5,005 nt of DNA from an uncultured Ignavibacteriota bacterium (GTDB lineage Bacteria; Bacteroidota; Ignavibacteria; UBA10030; UBA8401). The DNA is taken from NCBI GenBank assembly GCA_903907305.1, contig CAIVNT010000572.1, positions 1 to 5,005 on the forward strand, written 5' to 3'. The notes under the pieces are model-generated. The model saw only the letters and a program-made list of their open reading frames with translations. It ran no database searches and was not told the origin of the DNA. Shown here one piece after another: positions 1-5,005 of the stretch; positions within the stretch are counted from its first letter, which is position 1; each line of letters starts with the position of its first letter. Position numbers and translations under genes: made by a program.

Positions 1-1940
1 CCTACATTCCGCATCACGGAATGATCATTTATCACGTGGACAAGAATTACAGCGGATGGACCACCAACTGCGGTAACTGCGTCCCTTCGCATCAGGGATT
101 CGACATTGAAGAGGCGGATAATATCAAAACGGATGCGACAACTTCAGGAGATCCATTTCCCGGAACATCCAATATCACTTCGTTTACGGATGCGACCACA
201 CCGAATGCACAATCTTGGGCAAGCGCAAATTCGAATGCTCCCATTACTTCCATCGCAGAGAATACAACAACAAAGATCATCACATTCGCATTTATGGTGG
301 GCACGTCAGCGGCAACATCCCCAACGCTCACGACGACCGCGGTCACATCCATCACCACCACATCGGCTTCCTCCGGCGGGAATATTTCCTCTGACGGAGG
401 AGCATCGGTCACCTCCCGCGGCGTCTGCTGGAATACTTCCGGGACTCCCACAATTACCGACAGTAAAACATCCGATGGGACAGGAACAGGTTCATTCACC
501 GGTTCGTTAACAGGACTTACTGCCGGTACAACATATTACGTCCGCGCATATGCCGCAAATTCTGCCGGCACTGCGTACGGAAGTCAGCTCTCCTTTTCAA
601 CAACATCATCGGGGGGCGGCGGAAGCGGGAACAGCATTGTCCTGCTTGATAATTTTAACCGCACAGACAACTCAACCATCGGATCAACTCCGACCGGTAC
701 AACGTCATTACCGTGGGTGAAAGGTTCCGAGACTGCTGCGGGAAGAATCAGCATCACCGGAAATGCTCTGCAGATGAATGCCGGTTCAGACGGATACGAA
801 TGGGCGTTTGTTGATATGGGTTCAGTTTCAGGTTATCCCGCAACACTCTCTTCCTCCTCGTCCACTATAACCTGGGCATTCAATATGAAACAAAGCAGAC
901 CGAATCCGTCCGGTTTTGCAAACACCAATTATGGAGTCGCATTCATTCTCGGTGCATCTGGAACAAACATCTCCACGGCAAACGGTTATGCTGTTGGATT
1001 AGGAAATTCAGGTTCGACTGATAATCTGAAACTATTTTCGTTCACAGGAGGATTAGGAACAAGCACAGCCATTGTTACCGGTTCGGCGGACCTTGGTGCT
1101 GAATATCTCAGTGTGCGGATAACGTTTGTTCCTTCCACATCCACGTGGTCTATGTTCGCAGAATCGAACACCTCGGCTTTTCCGCAATCAAATCCAGTCA
1201 ATACTGTTACTTCTGCCGGCACTTCTGTTGCAAACTCCACCTACACCGGAACTTCACTCCGTTATCTCGGATGTCTTTGGAATCACTCCATAACTGCAGC
1301 GGATAAAGCTCTATTCGACGACATCTATGTGAGCGATCCCGGAAACGTACTACCGGTAGAACTGACATCGTTTTCGGCATCAGCCAACAACTCATCCATC
1401 CTTCTCCGCTGGGCAACGGCGACCGAAGTGAACAGCTACAGCTTTGAAATTGAACGGGCAATCCAAGAAGTGAACCGTTCCGTTCAAGGGGACAGGTCGC
1501 TGTTATGGAACAACATCGGATTTGTTACCGCGGCAGGAACAAGCAATACTCCTCATTCATATTCTTTTGCAGACCGGACCGTGAACAGCGGTGTGTATCT
1601 CTATCGGTTGAAACAGATCGACACGGACGGACGTTTTCAATATTCCGAACCGGTCGAGGCTACGCTCTCCGGCAGTCATCAGTTCGCACTAGATCAGAAT
1701 CATCCGAATCCGTTCAATCCCTCCACCCTCATTCGGTATCACGTTCCGCATACAGCACACGTCACTATCACTGTCATAGATTTGCTCGGCCGGGAAGTGA
1801 CCGAACTTGTGAACGAAATGCAGGAGGCAGGGATCAGAACGGTGCAGTTCAACGCAGCAGGTTTGTCCAGCGGTGTATATCTCTATCGAATGACAGCAGG
1901 AAATTTCACCTCCACAAAAAAATTCGTACTGCTCCGGTAA
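1..1940 (+). CDS. Secreted M6-like metalloprotease C-terminal part with FN3-like, LamG-like and T9SS sorting domains (5' partial)
   Basis: The reading frame is open from the window edge (first full codon at 3) to TAA at 1938-1940, so the ATG at 21 is internal and the N-terminus is missing. Counting that Met as residue 1, residues 1-93 begin with 'GMIIYHVD' and carry 'IEEAD' and 'GDPFPG', which resemble the end of M6 (immune inhibitor A-type) peptidase domains. The HExxH zinc site would lie upstream and is not visible. Residues 100-195 form an FN3-like domain ('TYYVRAYAANSAGTAYG'). A Gly/Ser linker covers 196-204, and 205-440 look like a LamG-type beta sandwich. Residues 443-548 are the 'LPVELTSFSA' module common before T9SS tails. 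Residues 553-639 are a type A T9SS sorting domain ('NHPNPFNPST', 'LLGREV', 'SSGVYLYRM') ending in 'KKFVLLR'. The inferred role is a secreted or surface-anchored protease. The T9SS assignment is strong. The M6 call rests on a short tail and is less sure. Confidence 0.85.
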   Translation, partial: YIPHHGMIIYHVDKNYSGWTTNCGNCVPSHQGFDIEEADNIKTDATTSGDPFPGTSNITSFTDATTPNAQSWASANSNAPITSIAENTTTKIITFAFMVGTSAATSPTLTTTAVTSITTTSASSGGNISSDGGASVTSRGVCWNTSGTPTITDSKTSDGTGTGSFTGSLTGLTAGTTYYVRAYAANSAGTAYGSQLSFSTTSSGGGGSGNSIVLLDNFNRTDNSTIGSTPTGTTSLPWVKGSETAAGRISITGNALQMNAGSDGYEWAFVDMGSVSGYPATLSSSSSTITWAFNMKQSRPNPSGFANTNYGVAFILGASGTNISTANGYAVGLGNSGSTDNLKLFSFTGGLGTSTAIVTGSADLGAEYLSVRITFVPSTSTWSMFAESNTSAFPQSNPVNTVTSAGTSVANSTYTGTSLRYLGCLWNHSITAADKALFDDIYVSDPGNVLPVELTSFSASANNSSILLRWATATEVNSYSFEIERAIQEVNRSVQGDRSLLWNNIGFVTAAGTSNTPHSYSFADRTVNSGVYLYRLKQIDTDGRFQYSEPVEATLSGSHQFALDQNHPNPFNPSTLIRYHVPHTAHVTITVIDLLGREVTELVNEMQEAGIRTVQFNAAGLSSGVYLYRMTAGNFTSTKKFVLLR

Positions 1941-1960
1941 CGGAAAGTGTCCGTGATGTT

Positions 1961-1972
1961 ATTCCCGGGAAT
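1961..1972. repeat. 12-bp perfect palindrome after the protease gene
   Basis: ATTCCCGGGAAT is self-complementary and lies 21 bases after the stop codon of the protease gene. With no loop and no T-run after it, it is not a convincing terminator. The same ATTCCC and GGGAAT half-sites recur, spread apart, at 3777-3782 and 3822-3827. Confidence 0.4.
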
Positions 1973-2028
1973 CATTTCATTATTGTGATTGAATTCCTTT
2001 GTCCCTTTGCGAGAATGTTTTTTCACCC

Positions 2029-2260
2029 TTAAGCGACGATCTCCTCCATCCTCTGTACAAACACTGCCACATCGTACGGCTTATAAATGAATCCTTTCGG
2101 ACGTTCGTTCCCCTACGCTTCGATGAATAAATTCGATGAGCCTTCTCCCCGGAAAGACCGTGCCGTCACTCCGAAGAAACGTCAACTCTCCTTCTAACAT
2201 ACCGGTCCATTTTTTCTTAAAGCGCATTCGATAACCCAGGATCATTGATCTGGTCAACGT
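2029..2260 (-). pseudogene. Decayed PAS / response-regulator receiver gene remnant
   Basis: On the - strand, 27 codons ending at TAA 2031-2029 read 'KGFIYKPYDVAVFVQRMEEI' then VA-stop. This matches the last beta strand (conserved Lys-Pro) and final helix of a CheY-like receiver, as seen at the end of hybrid kinases. The frame is closed upstream by TAG at 2115-2113. One frame away, codons from about 2263 (with an ATG at 2227) to a stop at 2083-2081 include 'YRMRFKKKWTG', then 'GELTFLRSDGTVFPG', which resembles a PAS domain ('W.GE...RKDGT.FP'). The two open stretches overlap at 2084-2112, so a one-base indel there would fuse them. Even when fused, the receiver lacks its phospho-acceptor Asp and most of its fold, so an internal deletion is also implied. 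The receiver tail is fairly convincing and the PAS part moderately so. It is inferred to be non-functional. Confidence 0.5.
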
Positions 2261-2262
2261 AA

Positions 2263-2288
2263 TTCAGCGGACCGGCATGTCCGCTGAA
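2263..2288. other. Perfect 10-bp stem hairpin in the intergenic region
   Basis: TTCAGCGGAC (2263-2272) and GTCCGCTGAA (2279-2288) are exact reverse complements around a 6-base loop (CGGCAT). A run of A follows on the + strand, giving a T-run before the stem on the - strand. Neither direction has a proper T-tract after the stem, so a classical intrinsic terminator is doubtful. It sits at the upstream edge of the PAS/receiver remnant and 268 bases before the ROK kinase start. It could be an old terminator stem, an operator or a leader structure. Confidence 0.45.
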
Positions 2289-2556
2289 AAAATCCGAAGT
2301 ATCACACTGCGATACTGATTTTGCAGGGAAATAAATGTGAATACCATGAGAATAATGTCATTCATTGCAATGTGGCGACTGAAATGCCTGCTAATCGATT
2401 CACTTAGTCCGAATATTTGACGGAATACCATATGTGACTGCTGATAAATTATTTTATTATTTAAAGGAATTGCAGTCGTTTCTTGATTATTTTGTTTACG
2501 GCACGATTGTATTTCTTTCCTCCCATTTTTTAGACAAGAATAACTAAGGTGAACAT
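2289..2556 (+). other. AT-rich leader/promoter region of the ROK kinase, no gene seen
   Basis: I find no plausible gene here. The stretch is AT-rich, especially 2440-2475 and 2485-2530, as expected upstream of a transcribed gene. It holds two small palindromes: CATTGCAATG at 2363-2372, and AGTATC/GATACT at 2298-2303 and 2311-2316. A TTGACG at 2417-2422 followed by TGATAA at 2442-2447 (19-base spacer) is a weak sigma70-like possibility. I see no clear Bacteroidota-type TTTG/TAnnTTTG pair. No promoter can be fixed from sequence alone. Confidence 0.3.
2546..2552 (+). promoter_or_regulatory. Ribosome binding site of the ROK kinase
   Basis: AAGGTGA lies four bases before ATG 2557. It matches the 3' part of the Shine-Dalgarno consensus (AGGTGA), for which a short gap to the start is normal. 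It supports ATG 2557 as the start codon, and the protein reaches its first nucleotide-binding motif only nine residues later. Confidence 0.75.
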
Positions 2557-3594
2557 ATGAATGGAAAACGTCAAGTATATATCGGCACCGACAGCGGTGC
2601 CACCACATCAAAGACAGGCGGTGTGTGGGAAGACGGCACGACCATATCCACAAAGTTGCTGCAGAAATCGACGAACTCTGAATCCGGTCCGGGGGCTGTT
2701 GTGGAAGGATGGATGGAAGGGATCAATGAATATTTGAATCTGAATGGTCTCTCGTGGGATCAGGTTGCCGGCGTGGGTGTGGCTATGCCGGGAACATTCA
2801 AACGATACGGAGTGATGGACAAACCAGCCAATCTCCCTGCGATCTTTGAAGGCTGGGATGTGTACACAGATTACAGCAACGCGTTATCCAAACGGGCAGG
2901 ACGTGCTATTCCTCTCGCTGTCGGGAATGACGGAAATTATGGCGGCGTTGCCGAAGCACAACACGCGCGCGGAAACAGAAAGAGTTCTGTCATAATGCTC
3001 GCACCCGGTTCAGGTTTGGGATGTGCCTTCATCGATTCACGCGGTCTTCCTTTGGACGGCGATACGCTCGCCGGAATGGAAGGAGCACACATACCTGCCC
3101 CGCTTCATCTTTTGGAAACTAAAGCGTATCCCTGCGGCTGCGGCCGAACGTGGGGATGCACAGAAGTGTACACAACCATCTCCGGTCTTCCGTATCTATT
3201 GAACGAAAAACTGGTCAAATATCCGGATCATCAACTGGCGAAATCACCGCTGAGTGCGAAAGAAAAAGTGTTGAGCTTGCGTGGTTTGGCACAGAAAGGT
3301 GATCCGCTTGCTGTTGAGATTTTCGATTTCCAGGCAAAGGCGATGGGTTTGCTTGTTGCCACTCTTACAATGGTGCTTGATGCGGAATTCGTTGTGATCG
3401 GCGGCGGTCTGATGGACCCCGAATCCACTACTGAAGCTTTCCGTCACCGTTATCTGCAGGTTCTGCGCGAAACGATGGAACCGTATCTCTGGCCTGCACA
3501 ACGCGGACGCATCAACATCGTCCCTGCTGCACTCGGCGAACTCTCGCAAGCGATAGGCGCAGCGTTGGTGGCTCTATATCAAAGCCGGTCGTAA
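2557..3594 (+). CDS. ROK-family sugar kinase (glucokinase-like)
   Basis: This is a complete 345-residue protein, slightly longer than the usual ROK kinases of about 300-320. ROK kinases phosphorylate glucose, N-acetylated hexosamines or related sugars with ATP in the cytoplasm, and some members are repressors. No N-terminal helix-turn-helix precedes the first motif, so a kinase is favoured. Visible motifs are the phosphate-1 loop 'GTDSGATTSK' at residues 10-19 (canonical DxGGT, here with Ala for the second Gly), 'NDGN' at 124-127 with the expected catalytic Asp125 (usually NDAN), the 'APGSGLG' phosphate-2 loop, E175xxH178 (GEIGH equivalent) and 'CGCGRTWGCTE' at 193-203. The last matches the ROK zinc motif CxCGxxGCxE but with one extra residue. 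Near the C-terminus, 'FVVIGGGL' is the adenosine-motif strand. The substrate cannot be read from sequence; glucose is only the commonest option. The gene stands alone, with no sugar transporter or glycosidase in view. Confidence 0.92.
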   Translation: MNGKRQVYIGTDSGATTSKTGGVWEDGTTISTKLLQKSTNSESGPGAVVEGWMEGINEYLNLNGLSWDQVAGVGVAMPGTFKRYGVMDKPANLPAIFEGWDVYTDYSNALSKRAGRAIPLAVGNDGNYGGVAEAQHARGNRKSSVIMLAPGSGLGCAFIDSRGLPLDGDTLAGMEGAHIPAPLHLLETKAYPCGCGRTWGCTEVYTTISGLPYLLNEKLVKYPDHQLAKSPLSAKEKVLSLRGLAQKGDPLAVEIFDFQAKAMGLLVATLTMVLDAEFVVIGGGLMDPESTTEAFRHRYLQVLRETMEPYLWPAQRGRINIVPAALGELSQAIGAALVALYQSRS

Positions 3595-3718
3595 AGAGAA
3601 AAGAATCGAGTGACAGATGTGAGCCGCAAGAATTGCGTCAACGGTGATGATGGATTATTACGTTGTGAGCATTTCATTTTCTTTTGTCATCATCCATCAA
3701 TGGAAACTTAAGATACTG

Positions 3719-3757
3719 AGAAGCATATCCCAAAGGGGTCCTTTGGGATATGCTTCT
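3719..3757. terminator. 18-bp perfect inverted repeat, candidate terminator of the ROK gene or palindromic repeat
   Basis: AGAAGCATATCCCAAAGG (3719-3736) pairs without a mismatch with 3740-3757 around a 3-base loop (GGT), with a possible G-T extension at 3718/3758. On the + strand the stem runs into TT then GGG, a poor T-tract. On the - strand no T-run follows. A stem this long and perfect between two convergent genes suggests transcription termination in one or both directions, but it could equally be a copy of a dispersed palindromic element. It begins 125 bases after the kinase stop codon. Confidence 0.5.
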
Positions 3758-3766
3758 TTGGGCATC

Positions 3767-3827
3767 CTTCGAATAGATTCCCGCTCGAAGACTAAGAACT
3801 TGCGGCCAACGGCCCCGTTGGGGGAAT
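3767..3827. repeat. Nested short inverted repeats (possible degenerate palindromic repeat unit)
   Basis: Three overlapping inverted repeats are packed into about 60 bases: CTTCGA/TCGAAG (3767-3772 with 3785-3790), ATTCCC/GGGAAT (3777-3782 with 3822-3827), and CCAACGG/CCGTTGG (3806-3812 with 3815-3821, 2-base centre). The outer ATTCCC...GGGAAT frame recalls the arrangement of dispersed intergenic repeats in several bacteria (for example dRS3 of Neisseria), although the spacing here is much longer. No second copy of the whole unit lies in this window. Confidence 0.4.
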
Positions 3828-3903
3828 GACAGTACAACGGTAGCGTTGGGTCTACGACCTCATAGCGGGTATTAGAACCAGTAGAGAGTAATCAACGATA
3901 GGT

Positions 3904-3934
3904 CGATGCGGAAGTACGGAGCAGACCGACATCG
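3904..3934. other. Hairpin with one bulge in unassigned intergenic sequence
   Basis: CGATGCGG (3904-3911) pairs with CCG (3926-3928) and CATCG (3930-3934), leaving A3929 as a bulge and a 14-base loop. A second small hairpin follows: TTGAC/GTCAA at 3945-3949 with 3955-3959 and a 5-base loop. The pairing is visible, but whether it is transcribed or functional is unknown. The second hairpin lies about 90 bases beyond the stop codon of the - strand sensor gene, so it could contribute to that gene's 3' end. Confidence 0.3.
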
Positions 3935-4048
3935 CGAACCTTATTTGACGAATAGTCAATACAGATGGCTTTCAAACATTCTATTCGCTATCAAAATGTA
4001 TTTTCACAGAAGTCCGGCACCGCATCGTCAATAATATGCATCAACACG

Positions 4049-5005
4049 TTACGTCTTCGGTTTATTCTGCATATCCTTTACGTATTTGGGAAAATACTTT
4101 TCAACACAATCCGGACAGAGACTGTGAGAGAACTGTGCCTCGGAATGTTTCTGCACGTACGATTCCACCTGTTCCCAATATCCTTCATCGTCTCTGACCT
4201 TCTTGCAGTCTGAACAAATCGGCACGATTCCTTTCAATGTCTTGATCTGTTCAAGAGCCCCCTGAAGTTCCGTGATCATCCGTTCACGCTCCGTTTCAGC
4301 TAATTTGCGTTCGGTGATGTCCCTGTTGCTTACGCGTCTTCCTAAATATTCCATCTGTTCATTAAAGATCGGTCTGCACAGATGATTTATATGCAGAATT
4401 GCTCCATCTTTGCAGATCACTTTGAATTCCAGTTCGCAGATTTCATTTTTGTGTTCGTCCAGCGATACGCTGTTCTTGTGCTGAGCAAATAATGCAGCAT
4501 CATCGGGGTGAACTATTGTTCTCAATAATGCCGGATCCGAAATAAATTCTTCTGGTTCGTAGCCGGTTATTCTTTTGCACGACGGGGATATATACACGAT
4601 CTCCTGGTCATCCCGTTCCCAATATTCCCAACTGTATGTAAAATCTGCTACTATTCTGAATTTCTCGTTGCTCTCCTGCAGATCCTTCGTTAACACGTCG
4701 GCAAGCAGGAAAGCCCTGTTGTTGACATTGATCAAAATAAGATATAATAACCCCAGCAATACGCTTCCAATGATCCCCTCGATAGCCACGATCCATACTT
4801 CGGCAAGGTCAATTCGCGATGTTGACGTATCATCTTGTGTATATTGGATATACCACTCGTGATTGTTGAAAATGATCGGTGCTTGATTTGAAAAGATCGG
4901 TTTGACTTGTATCTTCCCTTGTACGGCCGATCTGCTATCGAAGAGCAATCCCTTTGCCTGAAACAACGAATCATCAAATATCATTAAATGGATCTGTTTT
5001 CTTTC
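4049..5005 (-). CDS. CHASE-like / PAS membrane sensor with C-terminal CxxC...CxxC module, no kinase domain (5' partial)
   Basis: The frame is open to the window edge. The Met at 4984-4982 has no ribosome binding site before it and seven codons lie open upstream, so the N-terminus is missing. Counting that Met as residue 1, residues 1-62 resemble the membrane-proximal end of a periplasmic CHASE domain ('AKGLLFDS', 'HEWYIQY'). Residues 64-87 form a hydrophobic transmembrane helix. A PAS domain spans about 103-226 ('YISPSCKRITGYEPEEFI', 'HPDD', 'RDITERK'), followed by a coiled coil at about 224-252. The C-terminus holds C257xxC260 and C290xxC293 in 'PICSDCKKVRDDEGYW' and 'SLCPDC'. This zinc-ribbon-like module is often found at the end of PAS proteins, and its function is not known to me. 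No HisKA, HATPase, GGDEF or receiver domain follows, since the gene stops 18 residues after the last Cys. The likely role is sensing an extracellular ligand and signalling through a partner. Confidence 0.85.
   Translation of the reverse strand, partial: ERKQIHLMIFDDSLFQAKGLLFDSRSAVQGKIQVKPIFSNQAPIIFNNHEWYIQYTQDDTSTSRIDLAEVWIVAIEGIIGSVLLGLLYLILINVNNRAFLLADVLTKDLQESNEKFRIVADFTYSWEYWERDDQEIVYISPSCKRITGYEPEEFISDPALLRTIVHPDDAALFAQHKNSVSLDEHKNEICELEFKVICKDGAILHINHLCRPIFNEQMEYLGRRVSNRDITERKLAETERERMITELQGALEQIKTLKGIVPICSDCKKVRDDEGYWEQVESYVQKHSEAQFSHSLCPDCVEKYFPKYVKDMQNKPKT

Larger units (their letters stand above)
3595..4048. other. Convergent intergenic region, repeat-rich, no gene supported
   Basis: This is the gap between the convergent ROK kinase and sensor genes. 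Short open frames exist, but none has a ribosome binding site or a recognisable product. Contents in order are a loose long-loop pairing TGATGGAT/ATCCATCA (3648-3655 with 3692-3699), the 18-bp inverted repeat at 3719-3757, nested palindromes at 3767-3827, and a stretch to about 3960 with two further hairpins. It must contain the transcription ends of both flanking genes. The only strong terminator-like stem is the one at 3719-3757. Confidence 0.6.

Noticed and set aside
92..1461. Several - strand open frames inside the protease gene (92-499, 986-1240, 1207-1461)
   Set aside because: All are antisense shadows of the + strand beta-rich domains, without ribosome binding sites or recognisable motifs.
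1505..2032. 175-codon open frame on the + strand overlapping the protease end
   Set aside because: It is a frame-shifted shadow of the T9SS sorting-domain region, rich in Arg/Ser with no domain pattern. The overlapping frame has clear motifs up to its stop.
2339..2431. Direct repeat GAATACCAT at 2339-2347 and 2423-2431
   Set aside because: A 9-base match within a region of this size is expected by chance about as often as not. There is no periodic array and no further copy nearby.
2264..2653. 129-codon open frame on the - strand
   Set aside because: It runs antisense through the ROK ribosome binding site and the first coding bases. It has no recognisable domain, and the + strand kinase frame is far better supported.
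3644..3829. 61-codon open frame on the + strand
   Set aside because: It reads straight through the 18-bp inverted repeat and the palindrome cluster, lacks a ribosome binding site and has no recognisable product.
3700..3850. Possible CRISPR array or insertion-sequence end
   Set aside because: There are no regularly spaced direct repeats and no transposase fragment, and the inverted repeats are nested rather than terminal.
3846..3940. Resemblance to 23S rRNA (TGGGTCTA, then AGTACGGAGCAGACC) or to the SRP RNA core (GGTC...CGGAAG...AGCAG)
   Set aside because: The similarity is short and gapped, the spacing between matches is wrong, and neither conserved loop is intact. Chance is the simpler explanation.
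3965..4213. 82-codon open frame on the + strand
   Set aside because: Its second half is antisense to the C-terminal cysteine module of the sensor gene. It has no ribosome binding site and no domain similarity that I recognise.

Overview
The window looks like part of a chromosome from the Bacteroidota/Chlorobi group, most likely an Ignavibacteria-type lineage. The main evidence is the type IX secretion (T9SS) C-terminal sorting domain on the first gene, with the 'NHPNPFNPST' and 'LLGREV' signatures and the preceding 'LPVELTSFSA' module that are typical of that group. Base composition is moderate, and the intergenic regions are long for a bacterium (about 620 and 450 bases). I placed the lineage from motif style alone, so it is an inference.

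Layout, left to right. (1) Bases 1-1940, + strand: the 3' part of a large secreted protein, consisting of the tail of an M6-type metalloprotease domain, a fibronectin-III-like domain, a Gly/Ser linker, a LamG-like beta domain and a T9SS sorting domain. Its catalytic part lies outside the window. (2) Bases 1941-2556: mostly non-coding, but the - strand at about 2029-2260 carries the wreck of a signalling gene. It reads as a PAS-like fragment followed, one frame away, by the last residues of a response-regulator receiver domain. Next to it lies a perfect 10-bp-arm hairpin, then an AT-rich leader. (3) Bases 2557-3594, + strand: a complete ROK-family sugar kinase with a clear ribosome binding site. 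Its zinc motif is one residue longer than the canonical spacing. (4) Bases 3595-4048: a repeat-rich convergent intergenic region, with an 18-bp perfect inverted repeat and several smaller palindromes. (5) Bases 4049-5005, - strand: the 3' part of a membrane sensor protein (CHASE-like end, one transmembrane helix, PAS domain, coiled coil, C-terminal CxxC...CxxC module) with no histidine kinase domain.

The three genes do not form an operon. The protease and the kinase lie on the same strand but are separated by a pseudogene and a long gap. The sensor is convergent with the kinase. I see no evidence of a new defence, mobile or biosynthetic system here. The points most worth a second look are the kinase-less sensor with its cysteine module, the altered ROK zinc motif, the decayed PAS/receiver gene and the structured repeat region at 3719-3960.
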